Shown here: piece by piece, positions 34,722-47,268 of the stretch
Numbering within the stretch: position 1 is the stretch's first letter
How the letters are laid out: every line of letters begins with the position of its first letter
Assembly (NCBI GenBank): GCA_018902385.1
Contig: JABSSW010000063.1
Coordinates: 169,466-233,465, forward strand
Length of the DNA: 64,000 nt
Direction: 5' to 3'
DNA from: Physcia stellaris
Taxonomy: Eukaryota > Ascomycota > Lecanoromycetes > Caliciales > Physciaceae
Made by a program: the position numbers and the translations under genes
The notes under the pieces: model-generated
Database searches by the model: none
Told to the model about the DNA's origin: nothing
Seen by the model: the letters and a program-made list of their open reading frames with translations, nothing else

Positions 34722-35862
34722 ATTTCGATCAAAAAAAAACATACATTTGCAAAATCATTAAATATTTTTGCGACATTTTTATTCGATTGAGAAAATAAAA
34801 AAAATTGTTTTCAAAATTTTGAACAAACGTTGAAAATAAACAAAAAAAAAATTTTCGATTTCGTTTTTTCGATTTGATTTTATTTGAAAAACTTTCGTTT
34901 TTCAAATCGTTTTTTTTTAAATCTTTACGAAAATTTTTTCGAAATTTTTTTTTTTTTTAATCATTTCGTTCGAGCTCGAATGTGAATTGTCGAAATTGTT
35001 TTTACGAATTTTCAAAAATTTTGAAATTTTAATCGCAAAAAAAAAAATCAAAACGTTTGATTTAAAATTCACGTTTTCGTAAAAAAAATTTCAAACAAAC
35101 AAACAAAAAAACAAAAAAAATCAAAATTGATCGTTAAATTATTTCGACAATATCGATTTTCAATAAAACGATACAAATTTTGACAATTTTTAACAAAAAA
35201 ATCAAAAAATTTGTCGAAAATTCGATTATCAAAAATAATTTATGAAAAACGTAATCGATATCAAAATTGAAAAATCGTTGAAAATTGATTAAATTTTTTT
35301 TTCAACAAAAAAAATTACATTATTTTTTCGAATTATCGTGCGCATATACGTTTGTTAAATAATTCAACGACAACAAATGCATTAAAAAAACGATAAATCA
35401 ATTTTGTATCGACGAAAAATTGAAATTTATGTGAAAACACGCACATATAAAAATGATATCAATTGATGAAATATGTTAAACATATTGAACAAAAATATTC
35501 ACAACAACGATGAATGAATGAAAAAAAATTTGTCGTGAAATCGAAATTGAAAATGTTTTCGTCAATCGTTATTCGTTGTATTATCGTATTATCGAAATTG
35601 TATCAAAATATTGAAATTTTTCATGAAACACAAATTTTTTGCGAACAATTTAATATATGCGTTTATTCGTAAATACGAAATTACGACGTCGAACGAAACA
35701 CACGCGACAAACGACGATGTTCGAATATAAACAAAAATGCACACAACAAATTGATAATGACGCGTGCAAAAAAAATTGTTTGTCGAAACGACAATAATAT
35801 CGATTAAATTGATAAATGATCAATTTAAATTGAACGTTATAAATGACGTGTCACAATTATAA
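34722..35862. other. Right flank of G2, heavily mutated, no clear gene
   Basis: Long A and T runs; CT and AG nearly absent. It should include the upstream part of the Plavaka-like gene that follows, but I cannot read a frame through it. Confidence 0.4.
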
Positions 35863-38028
35863 TCGATATATATAATTATAACGAATTTGAACGATGCGAT
35901 TATAAAACAACGTTTTCGATTAAACGTTATTTTATTGAATTTAATTTCGATATCGATTGACGAAAACAATATGAAAACGAAATTTTATTATAAATTTATA
36001 AAAATCATGTTATGTCGTAAATTAACAATTTTTTGCGAAAAAATTGATAAATTAATTTTTGTTATCGTATTAACATTGAAACAATATGCGATTTTTGAAA
36101 TTTCGATACGATACGCAAACGACAAATTTAAAAAATGTTATTCGATTTTAATGAATATATCGATCGATTATTCGAAACAAACATTGATCACGAATGTTAA
36201 AAACAAATTTCATTGTTCGATTTGTATGACGTCAAATAAAAAATTTGAAAATTTACATTCACACGAACATTGATTTATGCGTAATCATCAAATTAACAAA
36301 AATCAAATCAAAAAACAACGACAAAAAAAATGAAAAAAAAAAAACGATCAAAATCGACACGAATACATCAAATCGATCAATAATTTTGTTTGAAAATATT
36401 ATTTGTTCAATATGCATCAAAAAATGTTTTCAAATTTTTTACATCAAATGATAAAAAAAATAATCGATTTGTACGTAAAAAATTGAATATTTCAAATTTC
36501 AAACGTCATGACGAAAATTTTCAAAAAAAAAAAACAACGCAAACGAAAAAAAAATTGATTTAAATTCAAATCGAAACAACGAAACAATTGAATTAAACAT
36601 GAACGCGTGTTTTCATTATACAAAAATTTTATTATTTGAAAAACGTATAATGATACAAAAAAATGACAAAAAAAATTTAAAAACAATATGCGTCAAATGA
36701 TATTTGTTATATTTTTTTTTAAAAAAACACAATTCGAAATATTGTTTTGCATTAAAATGATAATCAATATAACGATAATAATTCAATATCATTCGCATAT
36801 CGAAACAATCATGAATTACATACAACATTATTTGAATGTTTTTAATATTGTCAAAAAAACATTGCGTTTTTTCAAAAAAAAAAAACGATTTTTCAATATT
36901 TTCAAAATGCACAATTTGATTCATTATTCACATTTCATTCGAAAATACGATGTTTTGACAAATTTTAACATCGAAATTGAAAAAACGATTTATTCGAATC
37001 ATTTGAAAATTTTGTGAAAATTGATCAACAAACGAAAAAATTATGAAAAACAAATGTTACAAAACAATACGCGTCGAACAAACGTTTTGATTGTCGATAA
37101 TTACGATTTGTGAAAACAAAATCGTGCAAACGATCATGTTGAAATTCAAAATATCGATTTGACGAATAATTCGAAAAATAAACAACAAACAAAAATCACG
37201 AAATGCAAAAACATGAAACAATTAAAATGAATAATTGATAAAAACGAACAACAAATCATTCGACGATTGAAATGTAATTCACGAAATTGATGTTATGCGT
37301 TCACAACAACGATTCAAATTCAAATTTCATATTTATTAAAAAATTTAATTTTGTTTATTAAAAAAAAAAAAAACAAAATTGTTTCGAATCGTGTCAAAAA
37401 ATCAATTACAAAAAAAAAAAATGTTTCGTGAATAAAACATTATTCAATTCAAATGCATGAAAATTTGACAACATGATTTAAATTAAATATTATCGATCAT
37501 GACATGAATCGTTTAACAATTCATACATGTCGAACGATTTTCAATTGACAAAAACACGAAAAACGTCGATGTGATTACGTGTGAATTCAAAAATGAAAAT
37601 TCGAAACAATCGACAAAAAAACAATCGACGTTTTTGAAAAAAAAAATTGATCAATTACAATTCATATTAATCGTGAAAAATTTGATCGATATAATGCGAA
37701 ACGATTCGTCAAAAAATACATTGAAATGTTGATTGATTTATTACGTATACGAAACAAAAATGTCATTGATAATATACACGATATAATGAAAATAAAAAAA
37801 CGTTTCGTGTTCGACACATTCAAAAAATCGAATTTAAATTTTCATCGTTTTTACAATATTTCGAACATTGTGCGTATTATTCATATTGTATCAAACATTG
37901 AAAAAATGTCAAACGTGAAATATATTAATTTTTTTTTTTTTGAATGAAAAAATTATCAAAAATTTCACGATTCAAATTTTTTTCAAAACGATGTTCGAAC
38001 AATCAAACGAATACGATCGAAAATCGTC
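35863..38028 (+). pseudogene. Plavaka-like (CMC/CACTA superfamily) transposase relic
   Basis: One forward phase runs from 35863 to TAA near 38028. I read through 36230-37540 codon by codon and found more than ten stops, all TGA. Segments at 35887-36273, 36688-37017 and 37726-37947 share that phase. Landmarks: KFHCSICMTSNKKFENLHSH (Cys pair before a His), a Plavaka feature, and around residues 345-385 KMHNLIHYSHFIRKYDVLT, then FNIEIEKTIYSNHL and INKRKNYEKQM, which follow the family's K-H-x-L-H-Y...TE-x-x-E-x-x-H...QM pattern. The gene is dead. The N-terminal portion is missing or unreadable, and terminal inverted repeats were not found. The family call is from memory and needs a profile search. 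Confidence 0.6.
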
Positions 38029-38056
38029 AAATAATAATATCGATTATTTTTGTTGT

Positions 38057-38309
38057 TGTTACGAACATGTTTTGAAAAAAATTTCGATAAAATTTTTGTT
38101 GTTGTTACGAACATGTTTTGAAAAAAATTCGATAAAATTTTATTTTATCAACGAAAATCGTCATGAAAATTAACGCGATTTAAAATTTGACGTTCACAAT
38201 TTATTTTTGATATTCGATTTTTATGTACATATTTGTTTTTTAAATCAAATATTTTCGTTATGTTATTTGTAAATCACACGTTTTTTATTCATTTAAAAAA
38301 TTCACGATA
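38057..38309 (+). repeat. Solo LTR of family G with an internal duplication
   Basis: Starts TGTTACGAACATG and carries the family-G middle and end (aattaacg, atttgacgt, ttcacgata), but no element body adjoins it. The first about 46 bp are duplicated in tandem: the start recurs at 38103, and both copies contain acatgttttgaaaaaaat. Confidence 0.7.
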
Positions 38310-38674
38310 ATTTTGTTTTACATTTAAACATTTATAAATTCAAACAACAACGATTTTTGACAAAAAATATTTGCATTTTATTTTCGATAATTTAATTATA
38401 TTTTGACGCAATAACATTTTTTTTGAAAACAAAACGATACAAACAAAATTTTCAAAACACGAAAATGCAAAATGCGATCGATATTTTCAAACATTCGATG
38501 TTTTCAAACAAACGAAAATTTTTATTTACAAAACAAAATACAAAATCGTTAATATGATTATTCAAACAATTACGATCAAATAAATTCATTTTTTACGTTG
38601 AAATGTTTTATTTATAATTAACGAATTTTTGTTTTCAAAATGTCAAAAAATGATTGAAAAATTGCATATATTCG

Positions 38675-38778
38675 TTATTACAACAAATTGTTCGCACGAA
38701 TTTTCTGATATACAAAACGATAATAATTATTACAACAAATTGTTCGTACGAATTTTTTGATATACAAAACGATAATAA
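38675..38778. repeat. Tandem duplication of 52 bp
   Basis: Two adjacent copies, 38675-38726 and 38727-38778, differing at only two bases (cgcacg/cgtacg and tctga/tttga), both C/T. Confidence 0.8.
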
Positions 38779-39630
38779 CATTACGTTTGAATCGTAATTA
38801 TCGTTTAATATCGTATTCATTAAATATACGTTTCGCACAATTCAATAATGCAATTAAATTTCGAAATTTGAATCGAAATTCGTTATTGTTGTTCGATAAA
38901 ATCATTTTGAATTGTTGTTCGATAACGATAATTTTCACGAAAAAAAAACGAAAACAATATTTTTTTTATTGACAAAAATTTATCAAAATTTCATTGATTG
39001 ATGCAATCGATTGAAAATTCAAAAAATGTTAAAAAAAAATCGTATTAATTTTTTTAATTTTCAACATTTCATTAACGAAAATATAAAAAAATACGAAACA
39101 ACGTGAATTTTTTGTTTTGCAAAAACAAATTTTATTCGATTTTTTTGTTCATTATCGCATGTAAAACAAAAAATTTTACGAATATCGAATTAATAACAAT
39201 TTATTCGATATTGATGATCGTAAATGACAAAAACGAATTCGAAATTTCGAATTGTGTCAATATTACAAAAATCGATATTTCATTCGTTATTTTTGATTTT
39301 TTGACATTATTTTTCGCAACAATGATCATGTCGTTCGACATTTATTGTTTTTTTACAAAAACGATATGAATGTTATCATTGCATATATTTCAATTTTTGA
39401 CATGATAATTAATATCATTTAATAAAATGCACGTTTTTTTAACGTCGAAACAAAAATTATTGTCGACATTAACGTTGTTATCGTTCAATTCAATGACGAA
39501 AAATGACAAAAAATGATGAAATTGATGAAAAAAAACGACACGATTCAAAAATATTTCACGATTTTTTTGCAAAAAAAATTCGAAAAAATTCGTTGTTAAC
39601 GATATAATTGTCGATATAATTGTTTTCATT

Positions 39631-39830
39631 TTCGCATTTAATTTTGTCGACGATTTTATTATCGACGTTACATTTTCATTTTCGTATTTGATTTTGTCGA
39701 CGATTTTATTATCGACGTCACATTTTTATTTTCGCATTTAATTTTGTCGACGATTTTATTATCGACATTATATTTTTATTTTCGCATTTGATTTTGTCGA
39801 CGATTTTATTATTGATATTACATTCAAATT
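39631..39830. repeat. Four tandem copies of a 50-bp unit
   Basis: The unit starts at 39631, 39681, 39731 and 39781 with no indels. Each contains attttgtcgacgatttt and an imperfect inverted repeat around gtcgacgat / attatcgac. Copies differ by C/T and G/A changes only, as far as I can read. Confidence 0.85.
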
Positions 39831-41526
39831 AATAAACAACGAATAAAATTTATTGTTTCACATATCATTGTCGATATAATATCATCATTGTTCAATCATT
39901 GATTTCAAAATGTTGAACAAAAAAATTTGTTTTAATACGTGATTTACATTCGCGACGACGTTTCGATCGCGCAATATGTAAATATATTCGTTTTCGAAAT
40001 TGTTTTTTTCAAAAATTTGTTTCATCAATTTTCGAAACATAATTTTAATTACAAAATAAACGTTCAAAATTTTATCATCGAAACAAATTTGATTTGATAC
40101 AAATGAATTTCATTGTGATTATCGTTGAAAAACGTTATCACAATGAATTTTTTTCGCATAATCGCATCGAATAAAAATGTCGCAATTGTTTATTTATTTC
40201 AAATTTTTTGTTTTTTGTCGTTGATATTGACATTATTAAATTGCGTTCACAAAAAAATGTTGTAATTATTATTTTATTCAAATCAAATTCGCGATTCAAT
40301 GATTTACAATTGTGTGTAATTGATTCAAATATTTAATATTTAACAACAAAAAAATTTTTTTTTTTTTTTTTATCACATTTATTTTTTCATAACAATTGTA
40401 TTTATGACAATAACATTCGAATCGATCGAAATGTTATTACGAATTTGTGATTTCGAAAAAAATATAATTCGAATTTGTTTGAACAACGATCGTTCGTTAA
40501 CGTCATTTTCGAATTTGTTCACGTTTTTTTTTTCAATTTATTGATACGAATTTTAATCGTTCACAAATTGTCGCGACATTTGATTTTCATTTTTTTCATA
40601 ATATTGACGATTTGAATTCGATAAAAAATATCGAAATACAAATTTTTTTCGTCGTTATTGACATTTGATTCATGAATAATATTGAAAAAAATAAAATCGT
40701 TTGATATTTGTATCGATCAATCAAAATTTGCATTCGAATTCGCAATTCGATCGATTTCGACGAAACGTTTACACAAAAATTAAAAAAAAATGATTGAAAC
40801 AAAAATTATTGACGACGAATCAATCATTTCGAATTGACATTGAATATCGTTCAATAATCGACAAATTCGAAATGTTGATATAAACGTTAATAATTGATAT
40901 GTTTATAAATTTCATGTCAAATTTCGAATAAATTTTGTTGAATGACATCAAAAAATTTCATTGTCAAAAATTTAAAAAAAAACATTGTGATAAATCAAAA
41001 AAATTTCACAATTCGAAAATTGAAAATAAAAAATATTAATGAATATGTGAATTGAATTTGTGAATGAAATTTGTGATTTGATTGATATTTTTTAAAAATC
41101 AAAACATTTAAAACATGTGATCGTTTTTATAACAAAATAACGAATTTGCGAATTATCACGATGCGTTAAAACACGTTAATGATACAAATGTTTCAAAAAA
41201 ACAACAAATCGTTTTTAACGTTAAACGATACGAACATTAAACGAAAAAAATTTAATCGCATAAAACATGTTAACGATCAAAATATTTTTTTTTCATTTTA
41301 ACACGATTTAACGATCGAATTAAAAATTGAAACAATTTGATTGAAATTAATTCAATCGAACGCGATTGATCGCGTTTAATCGATTTCATTTAATTTTTTT
41401 GACGATTGCATGAATATCGTTACATTTCATTTTTATATTCGTCGATTTTCATTTAATCGTTATACGAATATATCAATATTTCGAATTCGAAAAAAAATTT
41501 ATTGCATTGTTACACAACGTGCAATT

Positions 41527-43245
41527 CGACGATCAAATTCGACATTATTCGCAAATTTATACATCAATTATTTATTTAATTGTGTGTTTAACGCGTTCGT
41601 ACGAATACGAATTACATGTTGAAAATATCGATCACAATAATTATTTTCAATGTTTTTCGTGAAAAAATTTGAAAAAATTTGAACGTAAATTATTGAACAA
41701 ATAATCGCATTCGCATTGATTTAAAAATAAACGAAAAAACGTACAAAATAATATACGTTTTTTTGAAAAAAAAATTGATTAAAAATGAAATGTTAAATGA
41801 CAAATTTAATCATGTCAATATCAAAAAAAATTGCAATCGATTTTTATTACAATAAAAAAAAATGTTTTACAATATTCGAAAACGTTAATTTCGCATGAAA
41901 AAAAAACATGTTTGTTTCATTGAATTCAAAAAATCAACAACAATTACAAAAAAAAAACATACAAATTTAATATTATTAAACAAATCATGTAATAATAATT
42001 TTATTATAAAATTTCATTCATTTAATGTCGTTTTCGATACAATCACATTTTTTTTTCGAAAAAAAAATTGTCATAACGAAATGTGTCGATCAAAAAACAT
42101 GATTTTTTCAAATATTTTTTTGAAAAAAATCACGATGAAATATTTGAAATTTAATAAATTTGTTCAAATATTGAAAAAAAATGAATTTTGAATTGAAATT
42201 CATACATTACGAATTATATGAATTGAAAAATGTCAAAAATCAACAATACGATTTTTTTCGTTTTTGAAAAATCGCGATTTTCGAAATATATTTTTATAAA
42301 TTTTATTATTTGCAATTTTTTATTAAATCAAATCAAAATAAATTATCAATGCATAAATCAAAAAAACATTTTGATTTAACGATTTGTATTAAAAATTAAC
42401 GTAATTAATTATAAAAACGATCGACGCACAATTTTTCAAAAAATCGACATTTTGTGATTAATTCGATTCAAAATATCAATTGCATTAACGTCAATATCGT
42501 TATACGAATCGTCGCAATAACGACAATTTTTTATTTGTTCAATTTTTTTCGTTTTCAATTCATTTTTCGTTTTTTTTTATTTTTTATTTTTTATTTCGTT
42601 TTCATTTTTTTATTATTCGTTTTCAATTCATTTTTCGTCAACAATTTATTTTTCATTTTCAATTCATTTTTCGTATTCAAATCATTTTTTAATATTTTTT
42701 TGATTTTTTTTTTCATTGTTCATTTTTTTTTCACGATTTGTTTCGTTTTTTTTCGATTTATAAAAATCGAAAACGAAAATTGCAACAAAAAATATATTCA
42801 AATAAAATAAAAAAAATTGACAAAAATTGAAAATATGATTGAAAACAAATTGAATTTAATGCAAATTTGATTCGATGTCAAACAATATATAATTTTTTGC
42901 AATTATATCAATTGTAAAAATTTCGAAAATTGTATTCGAATGTTGAAAATTTTCGCGATTGCACAATTTATAAATCATATTCAAACATTGTTGATATTCA
43001 TTTTTGACATTATTTAATTGTTGTTGAAATCATTGAACACGATCGAAAATAATTTACAAATGTTTAAATCGATTCAAATGCGATCGAAATACAACGTTAA
43101 TTGATTTAATTTTATTTCGAATATTTTGTCATATTTCGAATTTCAATTTAACATTAAGAAAAATGATATTGCGAAAATTTTGAATTGTCGCAATTAAATG
43201 TTTATGACGATTTTTCAATTTTCGTAATTGTAATTTTAATTTTTA
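41527..43245 (+). repeat. Left arm of a long inverted repeat
   Basis: About 1.7 kb that reappears in reverse complement at about 53228-54905. Matching landmarks include the outer phrase aaattcgaca, taacgcgttcgt near 41590, the cgaaaacgtta block near 41878, the tcgtcgcaataacg block near 42508 and gcgatcgaaatac near 43080. A forward frame at 41895-42191 (98 codons) and a T-rich stretch (42530-42740) lie inside. Differences between arms are mostly C/T and G/A plus small indels. Confidence 0.75.
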
Positions 43246-43558
43246 ACAAACAAATTCGAAATTTTTTAAAAAAAAATTTTTTCAAACGTTTTCAAAATTA
43301 AAATTGCATTTGATAAAATTGCGAAACACGACATTTCGTCATTGTTTTGCAATTTCGCAAATTTCGCATTTTAATAACATTTGCATTCAATTAATAAAAC
43401 ATATAATCGAAAATTCATTTTGAAACACGAAATGAACATTATTCGAATAATCAATAATAACTAAAATCGAACGAATGCGCATTAAATGATGAGAAAAATT
43501 GCATTATGACAATACAAAAATTGCGAAAAATTGAATTATTCAAAACGAACACAAATTT

Positions 43559-43720
43559 GACAACGACGTAATTTTCGAAATTTCAAAACTATTGCGATAA
43601 TGAATCAATTTTAATATTTTTTGAAAATTTGAAATACATTCATTTTATTTTACAATTTTGACTAATTAAATAAAAATCATATATGATTGTTGATGAGAAT
43701 GCAAAATGCGAAACAATTGT
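43559..43720 (+). repeat. Dispersed module, copy 1
   Basis: Begins gacaacgacgtaattttcg and ends gcgaaacaattgt. Also at 43774, 50344 and, less complete, 51313. Confidence 0.7.
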
Positions 43721-43773
43721 ACAAACAACGAAACGTTGAATGAAATATTTTCGCAAACATTTGACACAAATTT

Positions 43774-43936
43774 GACAACGACGAAATTTTCGAAATTTCA
43801 AAATTATTGCGATAATGAATCGATTTTGATTATTTTGACAACGTTAAAATGCGTTGATTTTGTTTTACAATTTTAATTAAATAAATAAAAATTATATGTG
43901 ATTGTTGATTGATGTACAAAATGTATAATAATTGCA
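43774..43936 (+). repeat. Dispersed module, copy 2
   Basis: Begins gacaacgacgaaattttcg, about 215 bp after copy 1, and ends in a diverged version of the aaacaattgta tail. Confidence 0.7.
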
Positions 43937-45562
43937 CGTTGTTGAAACGTTTTGAAATGATTTTGACATATGTTTTGATTAAAAATTTAAACTAAATATT
44001 GATTGAATTTATCGATTTTAAAAAATACGAACGCAAAATTGATTACAATTTTTTTCGATCGATCATTCGCGTTAAACGATTTTAATGAATATTTTTTTAT
44101 AAAAAATGTTTTATATTTCGAAAAATATCGCAAAAAACAAATTATAAAAAACAATGATTGCGACGTCGAAAAAAATATTCGATTAATTTTGACGTTTGAA
44201 ATTCGTTTCGAATCGTATAATCAAATAATCAAAATCATTGTTTTTCATTGTTTCAAATCAACAACGTTTCGTTAAAAACAAATTTCAAAAAATTAAAATC
44301 TGTTTCAAATCGTTCATTGTTGATTCAAAATTTACATTTGAAATATTGAATTGTTTCAAAAAATGTTTCAAAACGTATTAAATAAATTCATTTTTTTTCG
44401 TATATTTTTTGATTGATGTTTTTTTTGTTTTGTTGATTGTTGTTTTGAACATAAAAATCATGTATTCAAAAAATCATTAAATTTTTTAATAATTTTTTCA
44501 TTTATTTTGTTTTTTTGTTTTGAATATTTAAATCGTTTTTTACATATCAAAATCATTGATAATTTGTATTGTTTTTGTCGTATTAAATATTTTTTAATTT
44601 TTTATTTCGCGTATGTTTTGAAATTTTTGTTTTAAAATGATCATTAACATCATTTTTATCATTGAATTTATCGATTTGTGTTAAATTATCAATTAAATTT
44701 TGATTGATTATTTTTATCAAACACGAAATACAAAATTTGTATTCAATATATATTAAATCGTTTTCGTAATTACATTTTTTTGTATCGTTATTGATTTTTT
44801 AAAACGTTTTTTATAATTCATTTACAATTTTTTTTTCATTGAATTGTAATTTTCATTCGTTTTGATAAATTAAAATTTTCGATGCAAAATATATTTAAAT
44901 ATTTTTTCGTTTTGTACATTCATTGTTTTACATCATGTTTGTCAATTCAAATCGTACGTGAACGTTTATTTTTGATCGTTTTGTTGTTCAATAAAATAAT
45001 AAATTTCATTTTTTTCGACGATTCGATTTCAAAATTTGCGTTTTTTATATTTTGTTTTTTATGATTGAACAATAAGCACATTGACATCGCATATGTAAAT
45101 TCGATTTATCAATTTTTCGATACGTTTTTCAATTGTTTCGTTTTCGTATTGAATTCGTTTTTTTATTTTTCGTTGTTTTTTTGTTTTCAATGAATCGATA
45201 TTCGAATTTTCGACAATTGATGTCACGCGATCATTGTTTGTAAAAAATTTGAAAACAAAACGAAAATTCGAAATTATATTAATTTCTTTTCAAAAAACAT
45301 AATATAATATTGTTATAATTGACATTAATTTTTCGATTAACGAATTCATTAATCATATTCGAATTATTAATATCAATTTAAAAATTGTTTGATGTAAAAA
45401 CGCGTAAAACAATTTTTTTGTTATTTCGCAAAATTTCGATCGTTTCGATAAAATAATAACATTTCAATGAAATGATTTTTGAAATTTCATTGTTTTTTGC
45501 GTTAATTGTGATTCGATTTTTGATTTTGTTTTGAAAATATTTTCAAATATCGTTTTGAACAT

Positions 45563-45722
45563 TGTTACGATAAATTTTCACATAGAGTTGAAGTTAGAAT
45601 ATCTTGATCAGAAAAGATTAGCGTTTTCGCAAAATCTCGACACGAATCAAATATTTCGTTTTCTGTTTTCTAGATAGTAACAATTCTAATCACATTATTA
45701 TTCAATACGTTTTATCGTAACA
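45563..45722 (+). repeat. E 5' LTR
   Basis: 160 bp. It differs from 49320-49479 at 14 positions without indels. All 14 are transitions and 13 are CpT/ApG. Confidence 0.9.
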
Positions 45723-46160
45723 AATGATAACATCATTCAAACAATCGATTTTTTAATTTTTATCGTTAAGACGTACAACGAATTCTTGCTTTGCAACAAA
45801 AGAAACGCGAAGCGCAATTTCGCCTGCGAAATCGATATCGCATAATAAATATCGCGAATTCTATCGCACAACAACAACAACAACAATAGCGACGCGTTGT
45901 CGTCTATTAAATCAATATTCAACGTCTAAATAATACAAATCGATAATCAATGTGCAACAAAATCGAATATTTTCGCATTTCGAAACTTCAAGTCAATAAC
46001 ATTTCGAGCTTCGTTTCTTTCAGAAATCAATTTATTTATTTTCAAATTTTTTAGAAAACGACGTTTCAAATCAACATACGAGTCGAAATGATAATCGAAT
46101 CGAAATGCACGTGTTAAAAGCATGAATGACGACGTTTTCGAATTGAATATTCAACTCTGA
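45723..46160 (+). other. E leader
   Basis: Starts aatgataacatc, compatible with a primer-binding site beginning TGG whose second G has become A. No tRNA was matched. The minus frame at 45737-45922 is a shadow. Confidence 0.4.
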
Positions 46161-47137
46161 ATGATCGACGACTTCGTATTTGAATTTGATAAATTTTCAC
46201 TCAATCAACGTCGAAACATGATTTTTGTCGCTGCTAATATGCGAACGTTTTCACGTATTCGTTATTTTTCTTTGTCGCGAATCGACGAGAATGATCAAAA
46301 ATTTCATCATTTTTCACGTTTTGAACGTTTCGAACGTTTTTTTATATCAATGTTGTTCTCGAGTCTGTTCAAACTCAATTTTTTCGTAAAATTTTCATTT
46401 TAGAACAACTCGAACGTCTACGTTTTTTCAAAATTATATCGATTATTCAGCAAATTTTAGACGAACACATCGATCGATTGTACGATAATCAACACGATTT
46501 GCAACATTGTTTCGAATTTTTCGAAAACATCGTCAAATATCAAATGATTACGAAAAATGACATCATTGAATTGCGCGATAATTTCAATGTGCTTCAAAAT
46601 ATCGTGCAAAATTGCTTTAGCGAAATAATGATCAAAATGAATAAAATCAATATCGAATTCGAAAAATCTGCTTCACTCTTGATGATTTTCGAGAAACAAA
46701 AAAAAATTTTAACAAAAGCAAAAAATCTGCATCAAAATAAATTTTTTTTTTTATTTTTTTCGAAAAGACTGATCAACAACGAAAGCTTTGAAATGATCAA
46801 AATTTTACTTTTTTGAAAATGACGAAAACAACGCATCAAAAAATGACGAATTCACAACAAAATTGTTTTTTTATTTTGAATGATTTCAAATTTGTTTCTG
46901 CTTTTGATCGTCTGCTCGAGAATAACGAAATTTACAATCGAAAACATCGTGATCGTTTCATCGCTCGCAATCAAACATGACGTCGAAATCACGAATTTCG
47001 TATGCTTTCGCAAATTTTTTTATTTATTCAATTCGAAAATCGTGTCGTTATCGTCAAGTCGAATCAATTCAAATTTTCAAATTTCGATTTTTTTTATTTT
47101 TGATATTTTAAAAATCAAAACGCAATCGATTATGTGA
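46161..47137 (+). pseudogene. E Gag-like region
   Basis: Forward frames at 46161-46403, 46478-46816 and 46880-47137 (the last two in one phase) form a helical product. The middle part (DNFNVLQNIVQNCFSEIMIK, then NKINIEFEKSASLLMIFEKQ) has coiled-coil character. The position after the leader and before finger and protease is where Gag belongs. No CCHC knuckle is seen. Near-normal composition in parts reflects the low mutation load. Confidence 0.45.
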
Positions 47138-47268
47138 TTGACGACAAAAAAATTATCTATATCAACGTTCATATATTTGTTGAAATCGTACGTCGATTTG
47201 CAAACAAAAATGTTCTTGAACATTTACATTTTTGTTTGAAAAATGCAATTCAAATTTGATACATTGCA

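Larger units (their letters stand above)
38310..41526. other. 3.2 kb of saturated AT-rich DNA, no recognisable gene
   Basis: GG, CC, CT and AG are almost absent. Short frames (for example 39103-39369) match nothing I know and contain or adjoin TAA stops, unlike the transposon frames. Two tandem repeats are listed separately. A long T run lies near 40350-40370. Confidence 0.4.
43246..45557. other. Interior of the inverted-repeat region, left side
   Basis: Holds two copies of a dispersed module (43559-43720, 43774-43936) and then about 1.6 kb of AT-rich DNA with one moderate forward frame (44003-44275, 90 codons, FALNDFNEYFFIKNVLYFEK). No domain recognised. I tested a minus-strand reading at 44400-45230 and rejected it for TAA stops. 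Confidence 0.4.

Noticed and set aside
39631-39830. CRISPR-like array
   Set aside because: The units are adjacent 50-bp tandem repeats without unique spacers, in a eukaryotic transposon region.
42454-42810. Membrane protein of 118 residues, almost all Phe/Ile/Leu
   Set aside because: The hydrophobicity is a by-product of T-rich decayed sequence in the inverted repeat arm.
44400-45230. Minus-strand gene inside the inverted-repeat region
   Set aside because: The reading looked protein-like, but several stops are TAA, which this mutation process does not create from sense codons at its preferred sites.
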